Shown here one piece after another: positions 15,319-24,633 of a stretch of DNA of 44,057 nt (positions are counted from its first letter, which is position 1; each line of letters starts with the position of its first letter). Source of the stretch: Promethearchaeota archaeon (lineage in GTDB: Archaea; Asgardarchaeota; Lokiarchaeia; Sigyniarchaeales; SOKP01); contig JAEOTA010000085.1 in assembly GCA_016840085.1 (NCBI GenBank), positions 81,441-125,497 on the forward strand, read 5' to 3'. A program made the position numbers and the translations under genes. The notes below the pieces were generated by a model, which had not been told where the DNA came from, did not search any database, and worked only from the letters and a program-made list of their open reading frames with translations.

Positions 15319-16591
15319 ATTCAAGATCATTAAGTTCATATTGGGATTTCTTTGCATTTTGGTTTTAGTTTCGGGTATATTTTGGATTTATATGTTGTTT
15401 TATGGAGGAAGACCCCTACGCGGGATAACGATAATTATCGAAGAATTTGTTGCTCAGAGTTCAGTTTTAATGGTTGGATTATGTGTTTCCGCTACACTCT
15501 TACTGATGAAGTTATTAGCATCGAGAAGAAGCACACATCCTAAACAGTATTATGCTATTATAATTATAGGATTAACTATCGCGGGCTTAAATTCAGTATC
15601 CTTATTCTCTACTCCTTATACCATAGTAAATGCAAATGCCGAATTTGAAGAAGATTTTGGTCCTAATTGGGAGAATAGCATACCTGAAAGTATTAAAAGC
15701 CAATTCCTTCAAACGCCTTATGTCTTCTCATCTCATTTTCTATCAATACCACAAAAGACAGTTATTGTGGAGAAAGATGTTTTATTTTATGAGGGGGAAA
15801 ATATTACGTTATATTTCGATGTATATATGCCAAGTCAACCAGCTTCCCAATTACCAGGCAATGGAAGCATTATCATCAATTTACACCCTGGAGCTTGGAT
15901 GTCAGGCGGAAAGGGAACATGGAATATGATAGCAACTAGTAAATATTTAGCAAGTCAAGGATATATTGTGTTTGATATTGAATATGGATTGATTAATTGG
16001 CTTTACTATGGTGCTCCTGCTTTTGATACCCCTGAGCATGTAATGGGTAATTTCACAATAGAGGATCAAATTCGACATATAGCTAATTTTACTTACAGAC
16101 TTGAGACCGAATTTGCGGCCGCATATGGAGCAAATTTAAAATCCGTCTACTTTATGGGTAGATCCGCGGGTGCTCATTTAGCAGGAGTAGCAGGATTGGG
16201 ATATAATTATTATTATCACAACACCACTTTTAGCTCTAACATAGTAGTAAAAGGTGTTATCCCGCTCTACCCCCCTTCAGCAGCACCAGGATTACTCTTA
16301 AAAGAAAATCAAAGTACTAATCCGAGCCTATATAATGCTTATGATCTTATTCAAATTGCAGACTCAAGTGATCCACCAGTACTTATTTTTCAAGGAACTA
16401 GTGATGGTCAAGTTTGGATTGAAAGAGTAGAAGAATTGGAATTAGAGTTAGAATCAAAGGGGGTCCAATGTTCTCTTCTTATATTCCCATTTGCAGGTCA
16501 TGCCAATGATTTTGTTCTAAATTCAAATATAGGTCAAGTTTGGGCATATTACCTTGAACGTTTTCTTTATTTAACTCAAAATATGCCTTAA
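15311..16591 (+). CDS. Membrane-anchored alpha/beta hydrolase (carboxylesterase/lipase-like)
   Basis: 426 residues from TTG 15311, with GAGAGGTG upstream. Three membrane segments (about 8-32, 47-70, 81-100) are followed by an extracytoplasmic hydrolase domain. HPGAW at 192-196 is the oxyanion-hole motif (HGGGW-like), GRSAG at 283-287 carries the nucleophile Ser285, Asp365 lies in FQGTSDGQ and His397 in FAGHAND. This is the layout of the BD-FAE/hormone-sensitive-lipase group that cleaves esters. It overlaps the preceding small membrane protein. The natural ester is unknown; with domain orientation outside, lipid or surface-glycan esters are plausible (inference). Confidence 0.8.
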   Translation: MNKFKIIKFILGFLCILVLVSGIFWIYMLFYGGRPLRGITIIIEEFVAQSSVLMVGLCVSATLLLMKLLASRRSTHPKQYYAIIIIGLTIAGLNSVSLFSTPYTIVNANAEFEEDFGPNWENSIPESIKSQFLQTPYVFSSHFLSIPQKTVIVEKDVLFYEGENITLYFDVYMPSQPASQLPGNGSIIINLHPGAWMSGGKGTWNMIATSKYLASQGYIVFDIEYGLINWLYYGAPAFDTPEHVMGNFTIEDQIRHIANFTYRLETEFAAAYGANLKSVYFMGRSAGAHLAGVAGLGYNYYYHNTTFSSNIVVKGVIPLYPPSAAPGLLLKENQSTNPSLYNAYDLIQIADSSDPPVLIFQGTSDGQVWIERVEELELELESKGVQCSLLIFPFAGHANDFVLNSNIGQVWAYYLERFLYLTQNMP

Positions 16592-16711
16592 ACATATTTT
16601 TTTTATGAATCTTTTTACGTATCAATTTTGTTATATATCTATATAACTTATATATTAATGTGAAATTAACTACTCAAAAGTAAAAAGAGTATTGATAAGT
16701 GAAAGATATTG

Positions 16712-17458
16712 ATGAGTTTGAGTTTTGAAGATCTGAGAACTATTATAAGTTCTGGAAAAGAGAAAAAATTTGCAAAAGCGTTGACTGAAGTATTAACTGA
16801 AAAACAGAATAATCTTCCAGATTTTTACGATTTCTATGGGAAATTGATCAAAGAAGATATTATTTTTACAATAAGCAAATGCTACTTTCTTTTTAGGATA
16901 TATGCAGAAAAAATACTTTCACTTAATAGATTATGGGAAATGGATAAGATCCTAATGGAAAATTATGCATTAAATAAGCATGAACCTATAGAATATTGTT
17001 TTTCAGGACAAATTACTAGAACTGGTGCTACGTGGGGTAGTTTGCTTACAGGTGTTATCTATATCACTAAATTAAGAGTAATAGGATTAGGAATATATTC
17101 ACAATCTTCTGGAGTAAGAGGTATTGCAAAAGTTATATCCAGTTCGATCTCTGACACATCACATAAAGCATTCAGATATACGATGCAAAAAATCATGGGT
17201 GATGATTTTTCTGAAGCCGAATTAACTAAATTCGAACACTTCTATCCCATTATTAATCCGTATAATATTGAAAAAAAGAAAAATTTGCTAAAGTATAAAA
17301 CTGACCTTGAATATGAAAAAGAGGGGAAGACAAATACAAAAAAATTAACTATTAAATTAATACCTAAAAAAGAGAAAAACGAAGATAAAATAGCTTTTGC
17401 TACAAAAAAAGAAGAACTTCTGAAGAAAATTGAATCTTTCCTATTATCATATCAGTAA
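16712..17458 (+). CDS. Unknown protein with a PH/GRAM-like central domain
   Basis: 248 residues from ATG 16712 (a TTG directly before it gives one more residue). Residues 1-90 are helical and charged. The middle part has the strand pattern of GRAM/bacterial-PH domains: YCFSGQITRTGATWGSLLTG, then VIYITKLRVIGLGIYS, where 'gxlyiTxxRvi' is typical of those folds. The tail is lysine-rich. There is no signal or membrane segment, so it is probably cytoplasmic and may bind lipid or membrane surfaces (inference). It stands alone between the hydrolase and the convergent PadR gene. The family was assigned by pattern only. Confidence 0.6.
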   Translation: MSLSFEDLRTIISSGKEKKFAKALTEVLTEKQNNLPDFYDFYGKLIKEDIIFTISKCYFLFRIYAEKILSLNRLWEMDKILMENYALNKHEPIEYCFSGQITRTGATWGSLLTGVIYITKLRVIGLGIYSQSSGVRGIAKVISSSISDTSHKAFRYTMQKIMGDDFSEAELTKFEHFYPIINPYNIEKKKNLLKYKTDLEYEKEGKTNTKKLTIKLIPKKEKNEDKIAFATKKEELLKKIESFLLSYQ

Positions 17459-17626
17459 GATCTTCTAAGTTTCGCAAGACGAAATATTAATCTTAAAGTT
17501 TTAATGAATATTTTTGGATTTAGTTTTGCATTGATAGTATTTTTTCAAACAGGGTTTTTTGGTGAAATCATGTTATATAAAATATTTTTTAGAATACTTA
17601 ATCTCTTAAAGCTATTCTATATTGAA

Positions 17627-18226
17627 TTAACTTTTACTGATTTTTAAGGTATCAATTCGCTGGTTAATTTCATTGACAACATTTTGTAATTTTTCGATTA
17701 TTTTTGATAATACTCCCTTTCTTTTTGAAAGGATTTTAAGTTTTTCATCATCAGTTTTTCCAATTAAACTTGTATCTTCAATTAATTCAGGTCCAAATAA
17801 ACTTTCAAAATCATTTGGGATATTCGTATCAGTTATTCCTATAGTTGACATTATCATAGAAAGAAGTGATTTACGCATGTTTTGTTGCCTTTCGATCAGC
17901 ATTTTCAAAGTCTCTCTACCTTTATTTGTAATCTCATACACTTTTCGTTCTCTTTTTCCGTCCATCTCAGCATTAAATTCAATTAAACCCTTATCTGTTA
18001 ATGATGATAGATGCGGATATAATGAAGAAGCGGTTGGATTCCACACACCATATGTATCTTCTTTAATTGTTTGCATTAAACTATAACCATGAGAAGGTCC
18101 TTTTTCTAATGCTAATAGCATCAAAGTACTAATATGCCCTTTTTTCATGGATTGTTCAATAGCATCAGCAATCACATCAATTTCTAAGGAATTTTTTGAA
18201 GTTTCTTCGTTATTTGTTGGACTCAT
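17627..18226 (-). CDS. PadR-family transcriptional regulator
   Basis: 199 residues. ATG 18226 (MSPTNNEETS) was chosen because GGAGT lies seven bases upstream; the longer frame lacks this. The winged helix-turn-helix runs from about residue 28: GHISTLMLLALEKGPSHGYS, then the recognition region NPTASSLYPHLSSLTDKGLI and the wing (KRERKVYEITNKGRE). The C-terminal half is a coiled-coil dimerisation region. PadR proteins repress nearby genes and often themselves; GATATATC at 18272-18279 in its own upstream region is a possible site. The target genes are not evident, though flanking membrane genes are candidates. Confidence 0.85.
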   Translation of the reverse strand: MSPTNNEETSKNSLEIDVIADAIEQSMKKGHISTLMLLALEKGPSHGYSLMQTIKEDTYGVWNPTASSLYPHLSSLTDKGLIEFNAEMDGKRERKVYEITNKGRETLKMLIERQQNMRKSLLSMIMSTIGITDTNIPNDFESLFGPELIEDTSLIGKTDDEKLKILSKRKGVLSKIIEKLQNVVNEINQRIDTLKISKS

Positions 18227-18372
18227 ATGAAAGACTCCAAAAAAAAATAAAATAATCAAATATCAATTATAGATATATCAAATTACGTAATAAATATTAA
18301 TTTTTAGAGTTTCTCTTACAATCCAGTTTAAATAAAGATAAAAGGTCTAAGAATTTATTTATCTCGTTTTCT

Positions 18373-18984
18373 TTATCTAGAACCTCCTCTCCGTGTATGA
18401 TCAGGTCCTCCAAAAATAAAGATCGATGTTAAATCAATGTCAGAATCCTCTAGTAGAATAGCAATAATAATGATGAGCACTACAACAGCAATAACTATAG
18501 CTTTATTTAATGATAATAACAAAATGACTTCTAATTTAACAAAAGTAAACATCCATGGTTCTTTTTCATTTTTTTGTACAGCTTTAGATCCATAAAACAT
18601 GGTTGTAAGTGTTACGGTTAATATATACGCTAAAGAAACTGGAATTGTTAATAAAAAATTATGTATCTTAACTATAATAACATATATAATTTCCAAGATT
18701 GCGGTTCCTATTAAAAAGAGAAATATATGAGCCCATAAATATCCTTTAGCAAAATAATTTTCCTTTAAAATTGCTCCTATAAAACATACTATTAAAATGG
18801 CTCCTAGCTATAAAAAAACAAACATATGAACTTGAGGTAAAAAAATAGTTATCATTATTATCGGAAGACTAAGAATTCCTGCTATGAAAGAAAATGAAAA
18901 GAAAATCAATAAACCTAAAAAAACATTATCTGTACGAGATATAAAAAATAGAAGTATAATTAAAATAAATTCAATAACCACCAT
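18373..18984 (-). pseudogene. Multi-pass membrane protein interrupted by an in-frame TAG
   Basis: From ATG 18984 to the stop at 18373 a 204-codon frame is broken only by TAG at codon 59 (18808-18810). Both sides are strongly hydrophobic and continuous in character: before it FIAGILSLPIIMITIFLPQV, after it LGAILIVCFIGAILK and four more membrane segments. The C-terminus ends in GGPDHTRRGGSR. With the stop, the intact part would be only a 107-residue tail starting at 18696. No family is recognised. TAG could be a nonsense mutation, an assembly error or, less likely, pyrrolysine; other genes here (for example 24634-25542) end normally in TAG, which weakens the last idea. Confidence 0.5.
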
Positions 18985-19062
18985 AGAAGTATAAAAAGTA
19001 ATAAATTAACCTTCAAATTCAATTTCAATAAAAATCATACTAAAAATTATTTCACTAATTAA

Positions 19063-19287
19063 CTAAATTATTGACCCTGTTAGTATAGTAGGCAAGATCT
19101 TCTGTAAAAAAATGCTTCTTTGTGAAGAAGTGAGAAGATACTTTGTTTCTTTTTTAAATTTTACAAGTTTTTCCTTTTTTGAATCTAATTTTTGAGATAA
19201 ATCTCCTATTATAGATTGGCCACAATTAATACAATACTTAGTATCTTTTGCTAAAGGTTTTCCACAATTAACGCAGAATTTAGACAT
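19063..19287 (-). CDS. Small zinc-ribbon protein
   Basis: 74 residues from ATG 19287. The N-terminus is a double CxxC zinc ribbon (Cys 5, 8, 19, 22: CVNCGKPLAKDTKYCINCGQ). A lysine-rich helix follows, and the end (ILPTILTGSII) looks like the beginning of a membrane segment. It stops at TAG; the same frame stays open and hydrophobic for another 18 codons or so (LISEIIFSMIFIE), so the original protein may have been longer. Zinc-ribbon plus membrane helix is a common layout for small archaeal membrane-associated proteins of unknown role. Confidence 0.6.
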   Translation of the reverse strand: MSKFCVNCGKPLAKDTKYCINCGQSIIGDLSQKLDSKKEKLVKFKKETKYLLTSSQRSIFLQKILPTILTGSII

Positions 19288-19346
19288 CTTGGATTTATTA
19301 AAAAAAAAATAATAGATAATATTGAATAATTCAACTGGCTTGATAT

Positions 19347-20099
19347 TTAATTATTTGCTGGCTCTTTCAGGATCAATTCTGGTTTTTGTAATACTATTAA
19401 AAAAAGTGGTATTATCCATATGAGTATTGAGAAGAGTAATAACCATTCCAATAATGGAGTGCTATCTAGTAGATTCACAATACACACAATTAAAGGCCCA
19501 AATATTCCATAGATTCCCAGAATTTTTGGAATTTTAGTATCATATAATACTATCAACCAGCCCATAAAGAAAGCACCCAAAGTGAATCCCCCAAAAGCTA
19601 GATATGACATAAGGCCATGTAGTCCTTGCCCCATAATCGATAAGAATTCAAAATCACGATCTGCACTGAAGATCCCTACACCAATATAGCCAAAATTTCC
19701 AATAAGGCTAAATAAAAATGCAGAACTACTTAATCGAAAACGTAATCGAGAGTAATGTTGCTTATTTAATATGTTCCTCTTCGGTATGGGAGCAAGTAGG
19801 TTTTCCATGTAAAATGTAAAGGGAAAAGTCATGGAACCAGCAACTATACATGCAATATCATATAAAAATGGAGCTGGTGTGTGATTACTTCCACCTAGAT
19901 CCGAAATCCAGTTGTCCCATATAGTATACCCGTCTGGATCAAGTAGTACCGCTATAATAACTCCGATTATAAGCAATGATATATACCCAATTATAACAAC
20001 TAGACCACAATATTTCACAAAAGTATGTTTAGTCACTATACTGTAAAACTTTGCTCGAGCATTATTTATTGATTGGCGAATTGACATAATGAATTTCAT
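19347..20099 (-). CDS. DUF998-like membrane protein
   Basis: 250 residues from ATG 20099 (ATG 20087 is an alternative). Six hydrophobic segments are visible, starting around residues 30-52, 82-100, 122-145, 155-185, 192-212 and 218-240. The loop after the first helix (IWDNWISDLGGSNHTPAPFL) is the typical DUF998 signature, in which a conserved 'SDLG' precedes the second helix. The function of DUF998 proteins is not established. The gene is divergent from the HEAT-repeat gene; the 292-base gap between them holds no other feature I can support. Confidence 0.7.
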   Translation of the reverse strand: MKFIMSIRQSINNARAKFYSIVTKHTFVKYCGLVVIIGYISLLIIGVIIAVLLDPDGYTIWDNWISDLGGSNHTPAPFLYDIACIVAGSMTFPFTFYMENLLAPIPKRNILNKQHYSRLRFRLSSSAFLFSLIGNFGYIGVGIFSADRDFEFLSIMGQGLHGLMSYLAFGGFTLGAFFMGWLIVLYDTKIPKILGIYGIFGPLIVCIVNLLDSTPLLEWLLLFSILIWIIPLFLIVLQKPELILKEPANN

Positions 20100-20391
20100 A
20101 ATTCATTTATTTTAAATATATCAGTAAAATCCACTTCTGAAATTTTTTAAAATAGATAACCATACAGGAATTTAACATCAAGAATATTAGTTTTAATTAA
20201 AACTAGAGAATTTAATATAAGATTTCTGATCATTTTTATTTTTTTATTGTGAGAATCACTAATTTTCACCAGGTTTGGTAGTTCAAAACGATGGTTATGT
20301 TGGGTTTGGAAAGTTTTTTATAGCTAAGTGATCTATTTTGTTAATAATTAATCGAAGAAAATAATAGATTGAAAAAAAATAAGAAATCTTA

Positions 20392-21987
20392 ATGTTAAAA
20401 ACAAAAATACATCCTCGAGAAATTTATCAGAGATGTGAAGAGTTTGGATTCAAGAATTCAATGCAAATGTTAACAGAGATCATAGAAGCAGAGAAAGATA
20501 AGAGTAAACGGAAAGAAGCAATTAAATACTTATCCTTAGTTAGCAATAATTCAACATCGTTAAAAGATGACTGCTTTAAGACTCTTGAGACTCTATTGGT
20601 CACGGAAGATAGTATTGAAATTAAATGTGAAGCAGCAAAAGCTCTAGGTAGATTAGAATATGAAAAAGGATTAAAACCCTTGAAATGGATATTGAAACAA
20701 AAACCAGTCAATAGTCAAATCAAGCTATCTGTTTTAAAAGCTATTCAGAAGATTAAGTTTGATGAGCCAGAAATTAAACTTTTTATTAATGAATTAGATT
20801 GCGAATTTAACTCGATTAAAGATTTTGTCACTATACAACTTTTAAGTCTAAATCCAGAAGAACTAATAAATGTATTATTAAACGCATTAAAAAGTAAAAA
20901 AATTTCAAATGATCATAAAATTGAACTAATTAAATTAATTGGATATGAACTATCAAGTATTAATGTTTCTTTTGAAGAAGTTAGCTATTTAAAAATAAAA
21001 TATCCCGAAATTTTGAACAATTTAGTTCAATATAAAAGCATATTATTAGAAGTAATCACCCAAATTTTGAAAGAAGAAGATTCCGATTTAATGGATTCCG
21101 CTATAATAATTTTAAAAATTTTAGGAAAAGAAATCGAGAAAGACATAACTAAATTATTACTATTTGATGATTTCATTGTAAAGAAAAATGCTGTTATATT
21201 ATGTGGAAAGTTAAAGTATGAAACTGCTGTTGACTTGTTAATCACTAATTTGGATAATATATATAATGAAGTAAGTATAGCAGCTATTGAAGCTCTGGGA
21301 GAGATTGGAGATTTAACAGCAGTTCCAGAGCTTTTAGATGTTTTAGATATTGAAGATATCAGTTTCGAATATACTGATTTAGATATGAAGCTCTATATAT
21401 TAGATGCGATAAAAAAGATTTATCTTAACAATACAGATTCGTCATATGATCAGTTATATTCACATTTAACAAGAGATAACAATACAATAAGAGAAAGTGT
21501 TGCTTTTATTTTAGGTGAAATCGGAAATGAAGAATTTGTTAAACCGTTAGTTGATTTACTACAAATACGGAATCTAGATGTAAAAAAGAATTCAATAATT
21601 GCTTTAGGTAAAATTGGAACTTTGGAACCTTTAAACCATTTGCTTAAAATATTGGACGATGAAGAAACTTACTGGCTTATAAAAAAAGTAGTCGTAGACG
21701 CAATATATAATATATTTCAAAACAATTGGTATAGGGTAAAAGAAGATCATGGTAAAACAAAAAGATTGATCAATAAAAACATGGCGATTTTAAATGATCA
21801 TTTAGGATCCAAAGAGGAAGAACACTTTAAAGTAAAATTAAGCCTGATTAAACTATTAGAAACTTACGGTGAGAAGCCATCTTTAAATGTATTAATGAAA
21901 AGGGTAAATGATTTCCACAGAACAGTAAGAATACATGCCTCTAATGCAATTAAAAAAATCGAAGAAAGACTTGAATTAGAAAATTAA
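20392..21987 (+). CDS. HEAT-repeat protein
   Basis: 531 residues from ATG 20392. Helical HEAT/PBS-lyase-type repeats run through most of the length; clear units include CEAAKALGRLEYEKGLKPLK near 80, AAIEALGEIGDLTAVPELLD near 305, ESVAFILGEIGNEEFVKPLV near 370 and NSIIALGKIGTLEPLNHLLK near 400. Such solenoids are protein-protein scaffolds; no catalytic lyase residues can be inferred. There is no signal or membrane segment. It stands alone with its own promoter region. HEAT solenoids are frequent in Asgard genomes, but a specific partner cannot be named. Confidence 0.75.
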   Translation: MLKTKIHPREIYQRCEEFGFKNSMQMLTEIIEAEKDKSKRKEAIKYLSLVSNNSTSLKDDCFKTLETLLVTEDSIEIKCEAAKALGRLEYEKGLKPLKWILKQKPVNSQIKLSVLKAIQKIKFDEPEIKLFINELDCEFNSIKDFVTIQLLSLNPEELINVLLNALKSKKISNDHKIELIKLIGYELSSINVSFEEVSYLKIKYPEILNNLVQYKSILLEVITQILKEEDSDLMDSAIIILKILGKEIEKDITKLLLFDDFIVKKNAVILCGKLKYETAVDLLITNLDNIYNEVSIAAIEALGEIGDLTAVPELLDVLDIEDISFEYTDLDMKLYILDAIKKIYLNNTDSSYDQLYSHLTRDNNTIRESVAFILGEIGNEEFVKPLVDLLQIRNLDVKKNSIIALGKIGTLEPLNHLLKILDDEETYWLIKKVVVDAIYNIFQNNWYRVKEDHGKTKRLINKNMAILNDHLGSKEEEHFKVKLSLIKLLETYGEKPSLNVLMKRVNDFHRTVRIHASNAIKKIEERLELEN

Positions 21988-22197
21988 TACTATTTTTACT
22001 GGCTTTTATAATTATTTCTATACTTACTTATCCATAAGTGTCTAATTTTAAACTTTATTAATCCTAAAAGTAAATACAGAACTTCAATACTTCGAAAAGA
22101 TATAATATTTAAATAAGATTATTAATACTTTCACTTAACTTCTCAGAGAAGTTTACAGGAAATTCAGATATCAAAAAAAATTTAAAGGTGATTTTAT

Positions 22198-22833
22198 ATA
22201 AAAAGATTTTATAAAAAAATATCGATTTTTTCAATAATTTTACTTGGGGTAGTCATAATTGTTTCCAGTTTTCCATTAAATGCGAGAGGTGATTATTTAG
22301 TGAATGTTGGTGACGAATGGACGTACGGAGAGACTTTTAATGGTAGTTATAGGGGCTCCAATGGGGTAAAAATAACTTCCGTGCCCGCTCCTCCGGATTA
22401 CCCCCTTGGAACCATATATGAAAATGGTACAGCAACAGAATTCAATCAAATGATAGATGAAAAATATTTATTTAATGAGACTATGATAACCGAGTTGGAA
22501 GCAAATTACACTACAAAAACTAGAACTTATGCTGGCGTATCTTGTGAATGTGTTTATTTAACAGATCCTAATGGCTATGCGTATATTGATACTGCAACAG
22601 GAATTTTAGTAGAAACTTATTTTTCTGGTGAAAACTTTCTAATGGGTCATATTACAGTTCATAAATGGATTATCTCGTGGTCAGTTACAGACATTCCAAA
22701 AAATCCAGAAGAACCCTCTACTGGTGGTGGTGATGATAAAATTCCAGGATATGATATTTTATTCATTATCGGATTAATAGCTATTATTTCAACTGTATTA
22801 ACAATAGGATTTAAAAAAAAGTTTAAGACTTAA
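22198..22833 (+). CDS. Secreted, C-terminally anchored surface protein with apparent ATA start
   Basis: 211 residues if begun at ATA 22198. The frame is open back to a TGA ending at 22191 and has no ATG, GTG or TTG before GTG 22300, yet residues 2-33 form an excellent signal peptide (KRFYKKISIFSIILLGVVII, then a cleavable SSFPLNARG region). A perfect ribosome-binding match GGTGAT lies at 22187-22192, five bases before ATA. The mature part starts GDYLVNVGDEWTYGE. The C-terminus has a GGGDDK linker, IPGYD, one membrane helix and a basic tail (GFKKKFKT), which resembles archaeal sorting-type C-terminal anchors reported in Asgard surface proteins. The function is unknown. A start at GTG 22300 would discard the signal peptide. 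Confidence 0.65.
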   Translation: MKRFYKKISIFSIILLGVVIIVSSFPLNARGDYLVNVGDEWTYGETFNGSYRGSNGVKITSVPAPPDYPLGTIYENGTATEFNQMIDEKYLFNETMITELEANYTTKTRTYAGVSCECVYLTDPNGYAYIDTATGILVETYFSGENFLMGHITVHKWIISWSVTDIPKNPEEPSTGGGDDKIPGYDILFIIGLIAIISTVLTIGFKKKFKT

Positions 22834-23065
22834 AAATTAAATGAGGAATATACTGATCAAAATAATGTAATTTGTTAAATCTAGGTATAATTAGGTTTTA
22901 TGGGAGATTTTTAATTCTTTTCTCTCTTTTTTTTTACTAAAATTTCAAAAAACAATCTTCGTTATCCTTTAATTAATAATCTTTTTTTAAAAAAATCCAT
23001 TCTATTCCATAGCTTATTATCAATAAATTAATTTAAATAAAATATCGAGATTACTGGAAAATAAA

Positions 23066-24556
23066 ATGACAGAAAATAATACAGACCAAACTGAAACTCC
23101 ATATGAGTATTCGTTTGAATATATTCAAAAGAAACTTGAAGGAAAGAAAGATTCTTTTGGTATGTTGATGAAAGAAATCGTTCGTACTGGAATCTGCACT
23201 GAATGTGGTACATGCGCCGCGGTATGCCCCGTGTTAGAATGGGATGATCTAACAGCACAGCCAAAATTAATAGGAAAATGCACAGGTTGTGGTATCTGTT
23301 ATAATCAATGTCCTCGCACTATAACAGATCCTTATATGTTAATGGGAGATTTTAAAACTGGTTATGTCGCTAATACAAATATTCCAGAAGTAATTGGTGG
23401 TCAAGATGGGGGAACAGTGACAAGTCTTCTTTGTTATCTATTTAATGAGCATTTGATCGATGCAGCCGTTGTAACGATGAAAGATCCTAATAAACCATGG
23501 CATCCTATTGCTCAAATCATTACAAGTAAGGATGATGCTATTAAATCTTCTGGTTCTATTTATAGCCATTCACAAACAGTTGAGGCTCTAATGGATGCTG
23601 TACGCCAAGATTTTAGATCAATCGCATTTGTTGGAACACCATGTAATATAGATGCTGTATCAAAAATGTTTGACAGTCCAACTGGTATGTTGAAATATTT
23701 TATGAGATGCCATGTTTTAAAGATTGGGCTATTTTGTATGGATAGTTTTGCTCCAGAAGCGCTTTATCCATTTTTTGAAAAGGGTGGTATAGATTTATTA
23801 AAAGTGCAGAAAATGAACATTAATAAGGGTAAGTTCCACTTATATTATGATCCGCAAGGAGAACCCGTAAAATCATATACAATTAGACAATTAGATAAGT
23901 TTAAATCTTCAAGTTGTAATTTTTGCACCGACTTGACTGCAGAAAATGCAGATATTTCTGTTGGTTCAGTTGGTAGCGGAGCAAATAAGAATACTGTGTT
24001 TGCTAGAACCGGTATTGGTACTGAAATTATGGAAGATGCTGCTGAGAAGGGCTATATTAAAATAGAACCCTTTAATGCTATTAATCTAAACGCTGTGTTA
24101 TTTTTAGCAAAACTTAAGAAAGTCTCACAGTATACTATTCAGAAGCGTAAAGTATTTATCGTTAGAGATACTGATGAGAGGGAAGAGCCAAGAATAGAAA
24201 CTAAACCAGAGGTAGAACAAGTTGCTGTTAAACCAGCACTTGGTGCTAGAAAATTTATCAGCGCCAAAAAGGATTTGATTGAAGAAGACAAGCTTTTAAA
24301 CTTGTCTTTAACGAATACAATTGGATATGTCTTAGAAGGCATGAAAATAAGAGTTGTTACAATAGAAGAACTTTTCGAGAAAAGACCATGGATTACTACA
24401 ATTAAGGAACTTTTTCCATTTGAGACTATTGAAATAGGGTATCCTTTAGACATTGGAGAAGGAGAACCTATTAAAGCCAATATATTAGTTGAAGCATCCA
24501 CAGAAGCATTTGGTAAGATATTTTCTAGAACTTTTAAATTAGCACCAAAAGAATGA
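23066..24556 (+). CDS. FrhB-family F420/flavin oxidoreductase with extra C-terminal domain
   Basis: 496 residues from ATG 23066. Two [4Fe-4S] motifs (CTECGTCAAVC from 44, CTGCGICYNQC from 72) precede the FrhB core (GGQDGGTVTSLLCYLF, VGTPCNIDAVS, SSCNFCTDL, DISVGSVGSG). From about residue 370 there is a charged linker, then a distinct domain of about 110 residues (from LLNLSLTNTIGYVLEGMKIR to the end) that I do not recognise. It should couple F420 to iron-sulfur electron transfer. The next gene, 77 bases on, is a Rag/Gtr-like GTPase, an arrangement that hints at nucleotide-controlled redox activity or a structural link (inference). It ends in TGA, showing that TGA still serves as a stop codon. 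Confidence 0.85.
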   Translation: MTENNTDQTETPYEYSFEYIQKKLEGKKDSFGMLMKEIVRTGICTECGTCAAVCPVLEWDDLTAQPKLIGKCTGCGICYNQCPRTITDPYMLMGDFKTGYVANTNIPEVIGGQDGGTVTSLLCYLFNEHLIDAAVVTMKDPNKPWHPIAQIITSKDDAIKSSGSIYSHSQTVEALMDAVRQDFRSIAFVGTPCNIDAVSKMFDSPTGMLKYFMRCHVLKIGLFCMDSFAPEALYPFFEKGGIDLLKVQKMNINKGKFHLYYDPQGEPVKSYTIRQLDKFKSSSCNFCTDLTAENADISVGSVGSGANKNTVFARTGIGTEIMEDAAEKGYIKIEPFNAINLNAVLFLAKLKKVSQYTIQKRKVFIVRDTDEREEPRIETKPEVEQVAVKPALGARKFISAKKDLIEEDKLLNLSLTNTIGYVLEGMKIRVVTIEELFEKRPWITTIKELFPFETIEIGYPLDIGEGEPIKANILVEASTEAFGKIFSRTFKLAPKE

Positions 24557-24633
24557 AAAATTAAATAAAATTTTATTAAAAAAGCTTAATGAAAATAATT
24601 ATAATAAAAACTTAAATAAAAGGAAAATCAAAA

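Noticed and set aside
16620..16660. TATATATCTATATAA palindromic stretch as an operator
   Set aside because: It is nearly pure AT and such palindromes are expected often in this composition; at most it is a promoter.
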